NCBI RefSeq assembly: GCF_001070715.1
Contig: NZ_JVRR01000073.1
Coordinates: 24,524-88,523, forward strand
Length of the DNA: 64,000 bases
Origin: Streptococcus pseudopneumoniae
Lineage (GTDB): Bacteria > Bacillota > Bacilli > Lactobacillales > Streptococcaceae
Reading direction: 5' to 3'
Shown here in pieces: positions 9,020 through 19,477 of this stretch (positions within the stretch are counted from its first letter, which is position 1; each line of letters begins with the position of its first letter). Under the pieces are notes generated by a model. That model did no database searches and was not told the origin of the DNA. It saw only the letters and a list, made by a program, of their open reading frames with translations. A program made the position numbers and the translations under genes.

Positions 9020-10243
9020 ATGAAGATTAGTAAGAGGCACTTATTAAATTATTCCATCTTGATTCCCTACTTGCTTTTATCTATTTTGGGCTTGATTGTG
9101 GTCTATTCGACCACCAGCGCTATTTTAATTGAAGAAGGCAAGAGTGCCTTGCAATTGGTTCGAAACCAAGGAATCTTTTGGATTGTTAGTTTGATACTGA
9201 TTGCCTTAATTTATAAATTGAGACTAGATTTTTTGAGAAATGAGCGACTAATCATTTTAGTTATATTGATAGAAATGCTTTTACTGTTCTTGGCTCGTTT
9301 TATTGGTATTTCCGTAAACGGGGCATACGGTTGGATTTCGGTTGCAGGAGTAACTATTCAGCCAGCTGAGTACTTAAAAATCATTATTATTTGGTATTTG
9401 GCTCACCGATTCTCCAAACAGCAAGAAGAAATAGCTATTTATGATTTTCAAGTTTTGACTCAAAATCAATGGCTTCCCCGTGCTTTTAATGATTGGCGAT
9501 TCGTTCTCCTGGTTCTGATTGGAAGTTTGGGAATTTTCCCTGATTTAGGAAATGCGACTATTTTAGTATTGGTTTCCTTGATTATGTATACAGTTAGTGG
9601 AATCGCTTATCGCTGGTTTTCAACCATTCTGGCTCTCGTATCTGCTGCTTCTGTCTTTGTCTTGACCACTATCAGCCTAATCGGTGTTGAGACCTTTTCA
9701 AAAATCCCAGTATTTGGCTATGTGGCCAAGCGCTTTAGTGCCTTTTTTAATCCTTTTGCCGATCGTGCGGACGCGGGTCACCAGTTATCTAATTCTTATT
9801 TTGCCATGGTCAATGGCGGTTGGTTTGGTCTAGGTCTTGGAAACTCGATTGAAAAACGAGGTTATTTACCAGAAGCTCATACAGACTTTGTCTTTTCTAT
9901 CGTGATTGAAGAATTTGGCTTTGTTGGTGCCAGTCTTATTTTAGCTCTCTTGTTTTTCATGATTTTGCGGATTATCTTGGTCGGTATCCGAGCGGAGAAT
10001 CCTTTCAATGCCATGGTTGCACTCGGTGTCGGAGGGATGATGTTGGTTCAGGTATTTGTCAATATCGGAGGTATTTCGGGCTTGATTCCATCTACAGGAG
10101 TAACCTTTCCCTTCTTATCCCAAGGTGGGAATAGTCTTCTAGTCTTATCAGTGGCAGTGGCCTTTGTCTTAAATATTGATGCCAGTGAAAAACGCGCTAA
10201 GTTGTACCGAGAATTGGAAAATCAAACAATGAACCTTCTGTGA
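9020..10243 (+). CDS. ftsW: Peptidoglycan glycosyltransferase FtsW (SEDS family)
   Basis: Integral membrane glycan-chain polymerase for septal peptidoglycan synthesis (407 aa, about 9-10 membrane segments). SEDS signatures are visible: GAYGWISVAGVTIQPAEYLKI, DLGNATILV, and the C-terminal GLIPSTGVTFPFLSQGG. The family includes FtsW and RodA; FtsW is chosen because the gene directly precedes ppc, the order I recall for pneumococcal ftsW. The ribosome site is weak (GTGGTG). The partner class B penicillin-binding protein is encoded elsewhere. Confidence 0.88.
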   Translation: MKISKRHLLNYSILIPYLLLSILGLIVVYSTTSAILIEEGKSALQLVRNQGIFWIVSLILIALIYKLRLDFLRNERLIILVILIEMLLLFLARFIGISVNGAYGWISVAGVTIQPAEYLKIIIIWYLAHRFSKQQEEIAIYDFQVLTQNQWLPRAFNDWRFVLLVLIGSLGIFPDLGNATILVLVSLIMYTVSGIAYRWFSTILALVSAASVFVLTTISLIGVETFSKIPVFGYVAKRFSAFFNPFADRADAGHQLSNSYFAMVNGGWFGLGLGNSIEKRGYLPEAHTDFVFSIVIEEFGFVGASLILALLFFMILRIILVGIRAENPFNAMVALGVGGMMLVQVFVNIGGISGLIPSTGVTFPFLSQGGNSLLVLSVAVAFVLNIDASEKRAKLYRELENQTMNLL

Positions 10244-10267
10244 AGTAGAATAAAGAAAGGATAGTCT

Positions 10268-12964
10268 ATGTCTCTTCAAAAATTAGAAAATTATAGTAAT
10301 AAAAGTGTTGTGCAAGAAGAAGTATTGATTCTAACAGAATTGCTGGAAGATATTACTAAAAATATGCTTGCCCCAGAGACCTTTGAAAAAATCATGCAGT
10401 TGAAAGAATTATCAACGCAGGAAGATTATCAAGGTCTAAACTGTCTAGTGACTAGCTTATCAAATGATGAAATGGTCTATATTTCACGCTATTTTTCAAT
10501 CTTACCTCTTTTAATTAATATTTCAGAGGATGTGGATTTAGCTTATGAAATCAATCATCAAAATAATATTGATCAGGACTACTTAGGTAAATTATCTACA
10601 ACGATTAAATTGGTAGCAGAAAAGGAAAATGCCGTTGAGATCCTAGAACACTTGAATGTTGTCCCTGTTTTGACAGCCCATCCAACACAAGTGCAACGCA
10701 AAAGTATGTTGGATTTAACAAATCATATTCATAGTCTTTTGCGTAAATACCGTGATGTTAAGTTGGGGTTGATCAATAAAGAAAAATGGCACAATGATTT
10801 GCGCCGTTATATCGAAATTATCATGCAGACAGACATGATTCGTGAGAAAAAATTAAAAGTGACTAACGAAATCACGAATGCTATGGAATATTACAACAGC
10901 TCCTTTTTGAAAGCTGTACCTCACTTGACGACGGAGTATAAGCGCTTAGCGCAAGCACATGGGTTGAATTTAAAACAGGCTAAGCCAATCACCATGGGTA
11001 TGTGGATTGGTGGAGACCGTGATGGTAATCCCTTTGTTACAGCAGAGACCTTGAAACAGTCTGCACTCACTCAGTGTGAAGTCATCATGAACTACTATGA
11101 TGAAAAGATTTACCAACTTTATCGTGAATTTTCTCTTTCAACTAGTATTGTCAATGTAAGTAAGCAAGTCAGAGAAATGGCTCGTCAATCCAAGGATAAC
11201 TCGATTTACCGTGAAAAAGAGCTTTACCGTCGTGCCTTGTTTGATATTCAATCAAAAATTCAAGCAACAAAAACCTATCTGATTGAGGATAAGGAAGTTG
11301 GGACTCGTTATGAAACCGCCAATGATTTCTACAAGGATTTGATTGCCATTCGAGATTCTTTACTGGAAAATAAGGGCGAGTCCTTGATTTCAGGTGATTT
11401 TGTGGAATTATTGCAGGCAGTAGAGATATTTGGTTTTTACCTAGCATCAATTGATATGCGACAAGACTCTAGCGTCTATGAAGCCTGTGTGGCAGAACTC
11501 TTGAAATCAGCAGGAATTCATTCTCGTTATAGCGAGTTGAGCGAAGAAGAAAAGTGTGACCTTCTCTTGAAAGAATTAGAAGAAGATCCCCGAATTCTTT
11601 CTGCGACTCACGCAGAGAAATCAGAATTATTAGCAAAAGAACTAGCTATTTTTAAGACGGCTCGTGTTTTGAAAGATAAGTTGGGAGATGATGTCATCCG
11701 TCAGACCATCATTTCACATGCAACCAGCCTTTCTGATATGCTAGAATTAGCTATTCTATTAAAAGAAGTAGGACTGGTGGATACGGAAAGGGCGCGTGTT
11801 CAGATTGTTCCCCTTTTTGAAACAATTGAAGACTTGGATCATTCAGAGGAAACAATGAGACAATATCTTTCTCTTAGCCTTGCCAAAAAATGGATTGCCT
11901 CACGAAATAACTACCAAGAAATCATGCTTGGCTACTCTGACAGTAATAAAGATGGTGGTTACCTATCATCATGTTGGACCCTCTACAAGGCTCAACAACA
12001 ATTGACTGCTATTGGAGATGAATTTGGCGTTAAGGTTACCTTCTTCCATGGCCGTGGTGGGACTGTCGGTCGTGGTGGTGGGCCAACCTATGAAGCTATC
12101 ACATCTCAACCGCTCAAGTCTATCAAGGATCGTATCCGCTTGACGGAGCAGGGTGAAGTAATTGGGAATAAATACGGTAATAAAGACGCTGCCTACTATA
12201 ACCTTGAAATGCTAGTATCGGCAGCTATTAACCGTATGATTACTCAGAAAAAGAGCGATACCAATACCTCAAATCGTTATGAAGCCATTATGGATCAAGT
12301 AGTGGACCGTAGTTATGATATCTACCGTGATTTGGTCTTTGGTAATGAGCATTTCTATGATTATTTCTTTGAGTCAAGTCCAATCAAGGCTATTTCAAGT
12401 TTTAATATTGGTTCTCGTCCAGCCGCTCGTAAGACGATTACTGAAATCGGTGGTTTGCGTGCCATCCCTTGGGTATTCTCATGGTCACAGAGTCGTGTTA
12501 TGTTCCCTGGATGGTACGGGGTTGGTTCAAGCTTCAAGGAATTTATCGATAAAAATCCAGAGAATATTGCTATCTTACGAGATATGTACCAAAATTGGCC
12601 TTTCTTCCAATCGCTTCTTTCAAATGTTGATATGGTTTTGTCAAAATCAAATATGAATATTGCTTTTGAATATGCTAAACTTTGTGAAGACGAGCAAGTT
12701 AAGGCCATCTATGAGACTATTTTAAATGAATGGCAAGTTACTAAGAACGTTATCTTGGCTATTGAAGGACATGACGAACTCTTAGCTGACAATCCATATC
12801 TAAAAGCTAGTCTGGATTACCGTATGCCTTACTTTAATATTCTCAACTATATTCAGTTAGAGTTGATTAAACGCCAACGTCGTGGAGAATTGTCCAGTGA
12901 TCAAGAACGATTGATTCATATCACCATCAACGGAATTGCGACAGGATTGCGTAATTCAGGCTAA
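10268..12964 (+). CDS. ppc: Phosphoenolpyruvate carboxylase
   Basis: Anaplerotic enzyme converting PEP and bicarbonate to oxaloacetate (898 aa, full length). The two active-site signatures are present: [13 protein letters not shown] (the catalytic-His region) and [14 protein letters not shown] (the Gly-rich loop). The C-terminus [11 protein letters not shown] is close to the family's usual RNTG ending. A good AGAAAGG ribosome site lies 24 bases after ftsW, so the two may share a transcript. In lactic streptococci this enzyme supplies aspartate-family precursors. Confidence 0.97.
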   Translation: MSLQKLENYSNKSVVQEEVLILTELLEDITKNMLAPETFEKIMQLKELSTQEDYQGLNCLVTSLSNDEMVYISRYFSILPLLINISEDVDLAYEINHQNNIDQDYLGKLSTTIKLVAEKENAVEILEHLNVVPVLTAHPTQVQRKSMLDLTNHIHSLLRKYRDVKLGLINKEKWHNDLRRYIEIIMQTDMIREKKLKVTNEITNAMEYYNSSFLKAVPHLTTEYKRLAQAHGLNLKQAKPITMGMWIGGDRDGNPFVTAETLKQSALTQCEVIMNYYDEKIYQLYREFSLSTSIVNVSKQVREMARQSKDNSIYREKELYRRALFDIQSKIQATKTYLIEDKEVGTRYETANDFYKDLIAIRDSLLENKGESLISGDFVELLQAVEIFGFYLASIDMRQDSSVYEACVAELLKSAGIHSRYSELSEEEKCDLLLKELEEDPRILSATHAEKSELLAKELAIFKTARVLKDKLGDDVIRQTIISHATSLSDMLELAILLKEVGLVDTERARVQIVPLFETIEDLDHSEETMRQYLSLSLAKKWIASRNNYQEIMLGYSDSNKDGGYLSSCWTLYKAQQQLTAIGDEFGVKVTFFHGRGGTVGRGGGPTYEAITSQPLKSIKDRIRLTEQGEVIGNKYGNKDAAYYNLEMLVSAAINRMITQKKSDTNTSNRYEAIMDQVVDRSYDIYRDLVFGNEHFYDYFFESSPIKAISSFNIGSRPAARKTITEIGGLRAIPWVFSWSQSRVMFPGWYGVGSSFKEFIDKNPENIAILRDMYQNWPFFQSLLSNVDMVLSKSNMNIAFEYAKLCEDEQVKAIYETILNEWQVTKNVILAIEGHDELLADNPYLKASLDYRMPYFNILNYIQLELIKRQRRGELSSDQERLIHITINGIATGLRNSG

Positions 12965-13005
12965 TCATTTTCAAAAGTGAAGATGAAAAAAATTCTAATA
13001 GACTA

Positions 13006-13033
13006 TTGACAAGTAGTTGAAAAATGATATAAT
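13006..13033 (+). promoter_or_regulatory. Promoter of the T-box leader / trpXYZ operon
   Basis: TTGACA (13006-13011), 16 bp spacer, TATAAT (13028-13033). Confidence 0.8.
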
Positions 13034-13039
13034 TTAACC

Positions 13040-13276
13040 ATTCAGAAAAGTAATCGTACAAACTTTTTAGAGAGTCTGTGGTAGCTGAAAACAGATAAGT
13101 GGCGATGATGAAAATTGGGCTGAATGCTATTTAGAATTTGAAATCATAAAAATTCGGTGAGCACACCTTACAGTGCATCTCGTTATTGCGAGACAGAGCG
13201 ATAGGGAAATTCCCTATAATTGAGGTGGTACCGCGCATCGACGTCCTCACACAAGTTTTTTGTGTGAGGACTTTTT
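13040..13276 (+). promoter_or_regulatory. T-box riboswitch, probable tRNA-Trp specificity
   Basis: The leader contains the conserved T-box core TGGTACCGCG (13226-13235), a stem-I 5' region typical of T-boxes (AGAGAGTCTGTGG then AGCTGAAAA, about 13069-13091), and a terminator at its 3' end. The candidate specifier is TGG at 13116-13118 within GAAAATTGGGCT, which would read tRNA-Trp. This fits the downstream gene set, a predicted tryptophan ABC transporter. Uncharged tRNA binding is expected to favour antitermination and expression of the transporter. The T-box class is certain; the specifier codon is inferred without a computed fold. Confidence 0.92.
13243..13276 (+). terminator. T-box-controlled terminator
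   Basis: GTCCTCACACAA / TTGTGTGAGGAC stem with T5 after it; the 5' arm lies just after the T-box core, so it competes with the antiterminator. Confidence 0.92.
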
Positions 13277-13289
13277 GATGGAGGTTAGT

Positions 13290-13325
13290 ATGGAAAGAAA
13301 ACGATGGCGTCGCTTGTTTCGATAA
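13290..13325 (+). CDS. Candidate 11-residue leader peptide (uncertain)
   Basis: An ATG preceded by GGAGGT (13280-13285) opens an 11-codon frame reading MERKRWRRLFR. It is strongly basic and contains one Trp, and lies between the T-box terminator and trpX. No known family is recognised. It may be a translated leader, or chance. The good ribosome site is the main support. Confidence 0.3.
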   Translation: MERKRWRRLFR

Positions 13326-13362
13326 GTGAAGTATTTTAAAGAAAATAAAAAGGAGAAATAGA

Positions 13363-14367
13363 ATGAAAAATAAACGTTTAATTGGAATTATTGCTGCATT
13401 AGCAGTCTTAGTAGCAGGAAGCTTGATTTATTCTTCAATGAATAAATCAGAAGCTCAGAATAATAAGGATGAGAAGAAAATAACCAAGATTGGTGTGCTT
13501 CAATTTGTGAGCCATCCATCTCTTGATTTGATTTATAAAGGGATTCAAGCTGGACTTGCAGAAGAAGGTTATAAAGATGACCAGTTGAAGATCGACTTTA
13601 TGAACTCAGAAGGTGACCAAAGTAAGGTTGCGACAATGAGTAAACAATTGGTTGCAAATGGTAATGACCTTGTGGTTGGTATCGCAACACCAGCAGCCCA
13701 AGGGTTGGCCAGCGCTACAAAAGACTTACCGGTTATCATGGCCGCTATTACAGACCCAATTGGTGCTAACTTGGTTAAAGATTTGAAAAAACCCGGTGGT
13801 AACGTTACAGGGGTATCTGACCATAATCCGGCTCAACAACAAGTTGAACTCATCAAAGCTTTGACACCGAATGTGAAAACAATCGGAGCTCTTTACTCAA
13901 GTAGTGAAGACAATTCAAAAACACAGGTCGAAGAATTTAAGGCTTATGCTGAAAAAGCAGGTTTGACAGTAGAAACATTTGCAGTTCCTTCAACAAATGA
14001 AATTGCCTCAACTGTCACTGTTATGACTAGCAAGGTAGATGCTATTTGGGTTCCAATTGATAACACCATTGCATCAGGATTTCCAACGGTTGTCTCTAGC
14101 AATCAAAGTTCTAAGAAACCAATTTATCCAAGTGCGGCAGCTATGGTAGAAGTAGGTGGTTTGGCATCAGTTGTAGTTGACCAACATGACCTTGGTGTGG
14201 CAACTGGAAAAATGATTGCGCAAGTCTTGAAAGGTGCAAAACCAGCTGATACCCCAGTCAATGTCTTTTCAACTGGTAAGTCAGTCATCAATAAAAAAAT
14301 AGCACAGGAACTAGGTATTACTATTCCTGAGTCTGTTCTCAAAGAAGCAGGACAAGTCATCGAATAA
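13363..14367 (+). CDS. trpX: ABC transporter substrate-binding protein, probable tryptophan transporter TrpX
   Basis: Periplasmic-binding-like protein of the ABC_sub_bind (DUF534-type) family, 334 aa. The N-terminus MKNKRLIGIIAALAVLVAG is a signal or anchor segment, but no lipobox cysteine is visible, so it is probably a membrane-anchored rather than lipid-anchored protein. The body has two Rossmann-like lobes (GVLQFVSHPSLDLIYKGI; VEVGGLASVVVDQHDLGVATGKM). Tryptophan as substrate is inferred from the T-box leader and from the published regulon prediction naming trpXYZ. Followed by an internal terminator-like hairpin and then the permease. Confidence 0.85.
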   Translation: MKNKRLIGIIAALAVLVAGSLIYSSMNKSEAQNNKDEKKITKIGVLQFVSHPSLDLIYKGIQAGLAEEGYKDDQLKIDFMNSEGDQSKVATMSKQLVANGNDLVVGIATPAAQGLASATKDLPVIMAAITDPIGANLVKDLKKPGGNVTGVSDHNPAQQQVELIKALTPNVKTIGALYSSSEDNSKTQVEEFKAYAEKAGLTVETFAVPSTNEIASTVTVMTSKVDAIWVPIDNTIASGFPTVVSSNQSSKKPIYPSAAAMVEVGGLASVVVDQHDLGVATGKMIAQVLKGAKPADTPVNVFSTGKSVINKKIAQELGITIPESVLKEAGQVIE

Positions 14368-14375
14368 ATAAGGTA

Positions 14376-14402
14376 GGGAGGAGGAAACTCTTCCCATTTT
14401 TT
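14376..14402 (+). terminator. Intra-operon terminator-like hairpin between trpX and trpY
   Basis: GGGAGGAG-GAAA-CTCTTCCC (one G-U pair) followed by ATTTTTT, 8 bases after the trpX stop. Likely partial, making binding protein more abundant than permease. Confidence 0.7.
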
Positions 14403-14435
14403 AAAAAGATGAATATAGAAAGGATTAAATAAAAT

Positions 14436-15302
14436 ATGATTGTTTCCATTATTTCTCAAGGATTTGTCTGGGCTATTCTAGGTCTGGGAATCTTTATGAC
14501 ATTTAGGATTTTAAACTTTCCAGATATGACGACAGAAGGTTCCTTCCCTCTTGGCGGAGCTGTTGCTGTCACTCTGATAACCAAAGGCGTGAACCCTTTT
14601 TTAGCGACACTTGTTGCTGTAGGAGCAGGTTGTTTGGCTGGAATGGTAGCAGGACTTCTTTATACAAAAGGGAAGATTCCAACCTTGCTCTCAGGGATTT
14701 TGGTGATGACTTCTTGTCACTCAATCATGCTCTTGATTATGGGACGTGCAAATTTAGGCTTACTTGGAACCAAGCAAATTCAGGATGCCTTGCCTTTTGA
14801 TTCAGACTTGAATCAACTTTTGACAGGTCTTATCTTTGTGAGTCTTGTCATTGCTCTCATGCTCTTTTTCTTGGACACCAAACTCGGACAAGCCTATATT
14901 GCTACAGGTGACAATCCTGATATGGCTAGAAGTTTCGGGATTCATACTGGACGCATGGAGCTTATGGGCTTGGTTTTATCAAATGGTGTGATTGCCCTTG
15001 CAGGTGCTCTTATTGCTCAGCAAGAAGGGTATGCTGATGTATCTCGAGGAATCGGGGTTATCGTTGTGGGGCTTGCAAGTTTGATTATTGGAGAAGTTAT
15101 CTTCAAGAGTTTGAGCTTGGCAGAACGTCTGGTTACCATCGTTGTAGGTTCTATCGCTTATCAATTCTTAGTGTGGGCAGTTATTGCGCTTGGTTTTAAT
15201 ACAAGTTACCTTCGTTTGTACAGCGCCGTGATTTTAGCAGTCTGCCTCATGATTCCAACATTTAAGCAAACCATCTTGAAAGGAGCCAAATTAAGCAAAT
15301 GA
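14436..15302 (+). CDS. trpY: ABC transporter permease, probable tryptophan transporter TrpY
   Basis: Polytopic inner-membrane permease (288 aa, about 8 hydrophobic segments) of the branched-chain/ribose type: FMTFRILNFPDMTTEGSFPLGGA at the N-terminus and GIGVIVVGLASLIIGEVIF near residue 205. AGAAAGG upstream is the ribosome site. The stop codon overlaps the start of trpZ by 4 bases (ATGA). Substrate by context only. Confidence 0.88.
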   Translation: MIVSIISQGFVWAILGLGIFMTFRILNFPDMTTEGSFPLGGAVAVTLITKGVNPFLATLVAVGAGCLAGMVAGLLYTKGKIPTLLSGILVMTSCHSIMLLIMGRANLGLLGTKQIQDALPFDSDLNQLLTGLIFVSLVIALMLFFLDTKLGQAYIATGDNPDMARSFGIHTGRMELMGLVLSNGVIALAGALIAQQEGYADVSRGIGVIVVGLASLIIGEVIFKSLSLAERLVTIVVGSIAYQFLVWAVIALGFNTSYLRLYSAVILAVCLMIPTFKQTILKGAKLSK

Positions 15303-16057
15303 CAGCCATTGTAGAATTAAAAAATGCAACCAAAGTCGTTAAAAATGGCTTTGATGAAGAAAAGATTATTTTAAATGATGTTTCCTTAGAAATTTTTGAA
15401 CAGGATTTCATCACGATTTTAGGTGGAAATGGTGCTGGGAAATCAACCCTCTTTAACACCATTGCGGGAACTTTATCACTAACCAGTGGAACTATCCGTA
15501 TTTTAGGTGAGGATGTTACTAAGTTTTCACCCGAGAAGCGTGCTAAGTATCTGTCTCGAGTCTTCCAAGATCCTAAGATGGGGACAGCTCCTCGTATGAC
15601 GGTCGCTGAAAATCTCTTGATCGCCAAATTTCGTGGTGAAAAGCGTGGATTGTTACCAAGGCGTCTGGCTAGCTATAAGGATGAGTTTCAGGCAACTATT
15701 GAAAAAGTGGGAAACGGTCTTGAGAAACACTTGAATACACCGATTGAGTTCTTATCAGGTGGGCAAAGACAGGCTTTGAGTCTCTTGATGGCAACCTTGA
15801 AGCGTCCTGAATTACTCTTGTTAGACGAGCATACTGCAGCCCTTGATCCAAAGACCAGTGTGGCCTTGATGGAATTGACGGATGAATTTGTCAAGAAAGA
15901 CCAGCTGACAGCGCTTATGATTACCCACCATATGGAAGATGCTCTCAAATATGGCAATCGTTTAATTGTCATGAAAGAAGGACGAATTATCCAAGATTTG
16001 AACCAAGAAGATAAATCAAAAATGAAAATCTCTGATTATTATCAACTCTTTGAATAA
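15299..16057 (+). CDS. trpZ: ABC transporter ATPase, probable tryptophan transporter TrpZ
   Basis: ATP-binding subunit (252 aa): Walker A GGNGAGKST, ABC signature LSGGQRQALSL, Walker B LLLLDEHTAALD, and the switch histidine in ITHHMEDAL. It overlaps trpY by 4 bases, so translation is coupled. It completes the binding protein/permease/ATPase set behind the T-box. Confidence 0.92.
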   Translation: MTAIVELKNATKVVKNGFDEEKIILNDVSLEIFEQDFITILGGNGAGKSTLFNTIAGTLSLTSGTIRILGEDVTKFSPEKRAKYLSRVFQDPKMGTAPRMTVAENLLIAKFRGEKRGLLPRRLASYKDEFQATIEKVGNGLEKHLNTPIEFLSGGQRQALSLLMATLKRPELLLLDEHTAALDPKTSVALMELTDEFVKKDQLTALMITHHMEDALKYGNRLIVMKEGRIIQDLNQEDKSKMKISDYYQLFE

Positions 16058-16146
16058 AGTAGGGAAAATGAGTGAAATGGTTTACTTTTTTTCTGAAATA
16101 AAGTATACTATATAAAGTAAACTATGATAACATGGAGGTATTGTGT

Positions 16147-17907
16147 ATGGTTGACAAACAAGTCATTGAAGAAATCAAAAACAATGCCAACATTGTGGAA
16201 GTCATAGGAGATGTGATTTCTTTACAAAAGGCAGGACGGAACTATCTAGGGCTCTGTCCTTTTCATGGTGAAAAAACACCTTCTTTCAACGTTGTGGAGG
16301 ACAAGCAGTTTTACCACTGTTTTGGTTGTGGTCGCTCTGGTGATGTCTTTAAGTTCATCGAGGAGTACCAAGGGGTTCCTTTTATGGAAGCTGTCCAAAT
16401 CTTAGGTCAGCGTGTTGGGATTGAGGTTGAAAAACCGCTTTATAGTGAACAAAAGCCAGCCTCACCCCACCAAGCTCTTTATGATATGCACGAAGATGCA
16501 GCCAAATTTTACCATGCTATTCTCATGACAACGACCATGGGGGAAGAGGCCAGAAATTACCTCTATCAGCGTGGTTTGACAGATGAAGTGCTCAAGCATT
16601 TTCGGATTGGTTTAGCACCTCCAGAACGAAACTATCTCTATCAACGTTTGTCTGGTCAGTATCGTGATGAGGATTTCCTAGATTCAGGACTGTTTTATCT
16701 CTCGGATGCCAATCAATTTGTAGACACCTTTCACAATCGGATTATGTTTCCCCTGACAAATGACCAGGGAAAGGTTATTGCCTTCTCAGGTCGTATCTGG
16801 CAGAAAACGGATTCACAAACTTCTAAGTATAAAAATAGCCGATCGACTGCAATTTTTAATAAAAGTTACGAATTATATCATATGGATAGGGCAAAAAAAT
16901 CTTCTGGAAAAGCTAGTGAGATTTATCTGATGGAAGGGTTCATGGATGTCATTGCAGCTTATCGGGCTGGAATCGAAAACGCTGTCGCATCTATGGGAAC
17001 AGCCTTGAGTCGAGAGCATGTTGAGCATCTGAAAAGGTTAACCAAGAAGTTGGTTCTTGTTTACGATGGCGATAAGGCTGGGCAAGCCGCGACATTGAAA
17101 GCATTGGATGAAATTGGTGATATGCCTGTGCAAATCGTCAGCATGCCTGATAGCTTGGATCCAGATGAGTATCTACAAAAAAATGGTCCAGAAGACTTGG
17201 CCTACCTATTGACGAAAACTCGTATTAGTCCGATTGAGTTTTACATTCACCAGTACAAACCTGAAAATAGTGAAAATCTGCAGGCTCAGATTGAGTTTAT
17301 TGAAAAAATAGCTCCTTTGATTGTTCAAGAAAAGTCCATCACTGCTCAAAACAGCTATATTCATATTTTAGCTGACAGTCTGGCGTCCTTTGATTATGCC
17401 CAGATTGAGCAGATTGTTAATGAGAGTCGTCAGGCGCAAAGGCAGAATCGCATGGAAGGGATTTCCAGACCGACGCAAATCACTATGCCTGTCACCAAGC
17501 AGTTATCAGCTATTATGAGGGCAGAAGCTCATCTACTTTATCGAATGATGGAATCCCCCCTTATTTTAAACGATTATCGTTTGCGAGAAGACTTTTCATT
17601 TGATACACCTGAATTTCAAGTCTTATATGACTTGCTTGGCCAGTATGGAAATCTTCCTCCAGAAGTTTTAGCAGAACAGACAGAGGAAGTTGAAAGAGCT
17701 TGGTACCAAGTGTTAGCTCAGGATTTGCCTGCTGAGATGTCACCGCAGGAACTTAGTGAAGTAGAAATGACTCGAAACAAGGCTCTCTTGAATCAGGACA
17801 ATATGAGAATCAAAAAGAAGGTGCAGGAAGCTAGCCATGTAGGAGATACCGACACAGCCCTAGAAGAATTGGAACGTTTAATTTCCCAAAAGAGAAGAAT
17901 GGAGTAA
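16147..17907 (+). CDS. dnaG: DNA primase
   Basis: Synthesises RNA primers for replication (586 aa). The N-terminal CHC2 zinc finger has [11 protein letters not shown] and [11 protein letters not shown] (about residues 35-65); the TOPRIM core shows [11 protein letters not shown] and VYDGDKAG near 260-310; the C-terminal part is the helicase-interacting region. An ATG at 16132 is in frame, but GGAGG just after it serves as the ribosome site for the ATG at 16147, which also gives the usual MVDKQVIEE start. rpoD follows 2 bases after the stop, the conserved dnaG-rpoD macromolecular synthesis pair. Confidence 0.96.
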   Translation: MVDKQVIEEIKNNANIVEVIGDVISLQKAGRNYLGLCPFHGEKTPSFNVVEDKQFYHCFGCGRSGDVFKFIEEYQGVPFMEAVQILGQRVGIEVEKPLYSEQKPASPHQALYDMHEDAAKFYHAILMTTTMGEEARNYLYQRGLTDEVLKHFRIGLAPPERNYLYQRLSGQYRDEDFLDSGLFYLSDANQFVDTFHNRIMFPLTNDQGKVIAFSGRIWQKTDSQTSKYKNSRSTAIFNKSYELYHMDRAKKSSGKASEIYLMEGFMDVIAAYRAGIENAVASMGTALSREHVEHLKRLTKKLVLVYDGDKAGQAATLKALDEIGDMPVQIVSMPDSLDPDEYLQKNGPEDLAYLLTKTRISPIEFYIHQYKPENSENLQAQIEFIEKIAPLIVQEKSITAQNSYIHILADSLASFDYAQIEQIVNESRQAQRQNRMEGISRPTQITMPVTKQLSAIMRAEAHLLYRMMESPLILNDYRLREDFSFDTPEFQVLYDLLGQYGNLPPEVLAEQTEEVERAWYQVLAQDLPAEMSPQELSEVEMTRNKALLNQDNMRIKKKVQEASHVGDTDTALEELERLISQKRRME

Positions 17908-17909
17908 TA

Positions 17910-19019
17910 ATGGTAACGAAACAAAAAGAAGTAACAACATTTGATGTACAAGTAGCAGAATTTATCCGTAATCATAAGCAAAAAGGGACAGCAACAGATG
18001 ATGAAATCAATGCTAGTCTTGTCGTTCCTTTTACCTTGGACGCTGATGGGATTGAAGATCTCTTGCAACGGATTCAAGATGCAGGAATTTCTATCACAGA
18101 TAACGAAGGAAATCCAAGTGCGCGTGTTCTTAGCACTGAAGAAGAGCCAGAACTCAGCGATGAGGACTTGATTGGTTCAACTTCGGCTAAGGTCAATGAC
18201 CCTGTTCGTATGTACTTGAAAGAAATCGGGGTCGTTCCTCTCTTGACCAATGAAGAGGAAAAAGAATTGGCACTAGCTGTTGAAGCTGGTGATATTGAAG
18301 CCAAACAACGTCTTGCGGAAGCCAACCTTCGTTTGGTTGTTTCTATTGCCAAACGCTATGTCGGCCGTGGTATGCAGTTCCTTGACTTGATTCAAGAAGG
18401 GAACATGGGCTTGATGAAGGCGGTTGACAAGTTTGACTATTCTAAAGGGTTCAAGTTCTCAACTTACGCAACTTGGTGGATTCGTCAGGCAATCACTCGT
18501 GCTATTGCGGATCAAGCTCGTACCATCCGTATCCCAGTCCACATGGTTGAAACGATCAATAAATTGGTTCGTGAACAGCGGAATCTCCTTCAAGAATTGG
18601 GACAAGATCCAACACCTGAGCAAATCGCTGAACGTATGGATATGACTCCTGACAAGGTTCGTGAAATCTTGAAGATTGCCCAAGAACCAGTATCTCTTGA
18701 AACACCAATCGGTGAAGAGGATGATAGCCATCTTGGGGACTTTATCGAAGATGAAGTGATTGAAAATCCAGTGGACTATACAACTCGTATCGTTTTGCGT
18801 GAGCAATTGGATGAGGTCTTGGATACTCTTACAGACCGTGAAGAAAATGTTCTGCGTCTACGTTTTGGGCTTGATGATGGGAAAATGCGCACCCTTGAAG
18901 ATGTGGGTAAAGTCTTTAACGTGACTCGCGAGCGTATCCGTCAGATTGAAGCTAAAGCTTTGAGAAAACTACGCCAACCAAGTCGCAGCAAACCGCTTCG
19001 TGATTTTATTGAAGACTAA
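17910..19019 (+). CDS. rpoD: RNA polymerase primary sigma factor RpoD (SigA)
   Basis: Housekeeping sigma-70 factor (369 aa). Region 1.1 is short; region 2 contains [19 protein letters not shown], which contacts the -10; region 3 follows; region 4.2 has the helix-turn-helix [18 protein letters not shown]. The gene is directly behind dnaG (2-base gap) and followed 14 bases later by the DUF59 gene. Its consensus (TTGACA/TATAAT, often extended TGn) is seen in front of many genes in the window. Confidence 0.98.
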   Translation: MVTKQKEVTTFDVQVAEFIRNHKQKGTATDDEINASLVVPFTLDADGIEDLLQRIQDAGISITDNEGNPSARVLSTEEEPELSDEDLIGSTSAKVNDPVRMYLKEIGVVPLLTNEEEKELALAVEAGDIEAKQRLAEANLRLVVSIAKRYVGRGMQFLDLIQEGNMGLMKAVDKFDYSKGFKFSTYATWWIRQAITRAIADQARTIRIPVHMVETINKLVREQRNLLQELGQDPTPEQIAERMDMTPDKVREILKIAQEPVSLETPIGEEDDSHLGDFIEDEVIENPVDYTTRIVLREQLDEVLDTLTDREENVLRLRFGLDDGKMRTLEDVGKVFNVTRERIRQIEAKALRKLRQPSRSKPLRDFIED

Positions 19020-19033
19020 GAGTGAGGATAAAT

Positions 19034-19363
19034 ATGGCTTATACAGAAGAGCAAATTGAAAACATCAAAACACGGATTTTAACAGCCTTGGAAGAAGTTA
19101 TTGACCCTGAGTTGGGAATCGATATTGTCAATCTTGGTTTGATTTATGAGATTCGTTTTGACGGCGACACAGGGCAAACAGAGATTGATATGACGTTGAC
19201 AACTATGGGTTGTCCCCTAGCAGACCTTTTGACGGACCAGATTTATGATGCCATGACCGAGGTTCCAGAAGTAACGGATACTGAGGTCAAATTGGTTTGG
19301 TATCCAGCCTGGACCGTTGAAAAAATGAGTCGCTATGCACGCATTGCCCTAGGCATTAAGTAA
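19034..19363 (+). CDS. MIP18/DUF59 family metal-sulfur cluster assembly protein
   Basis: Small protein (109 aa) of the DUF59/PaaD-like family linked to Fe-S cluster maturation. Family features: the N-terminal EEVIDPELGIDIVNLGLIYE and MTLTTMGCPLADLL with the conserved Cys. The ATG at 19034 is preferred to an in-frame GTG at 19022 that is part of the GTGAGG ribosome site. It lies at the end of the dnaG-rpoD run. The exact biochemical role in streptococci is not established. Confidence 0.85.
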   Translation: MAYTEEQIENIKTRILTALEEVIDPELGIDIVNLGLIYEIRFDGDTGQTEIDMTLTTMGCPLADLLTDQIYDAMTEVPEVTDTEVKLVWYPAWTVEKMSRYARIALGIK

Positions 19364-19461
19364 ACATATAAAACATGTGAGAGATTATTGGAAAAGCGAG
19401 GAAATTTCCTCTTCTTTTCCTTTACTCTCTCCTTTCTTTTGCTGATTTTATTCAAAGAAAA

Positions 19462-19470
19462 TGATATAAT
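19462..19470 (+). promoter_or_regulatory. Extended -10 promoter of cpoA, predicting a leaderless mRNA
   Basis: TGATATAAT (TGn plus TATAAT at 19465-19470) ends 7 bases before the cpoA ATG at 19478, so transcription would start at or within a base or two of the start codon. No Shine-Dalgarno sequence is present. Confidence 0.7.
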
Positions 19471-19477
19471 AGTAGCT

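Noticed and set aside
19388..19477. Hydrophobic N-terminal extension of CpoA
   Set aside because: It runs through the -10 region, and the family begins at MEKKKLRINML.
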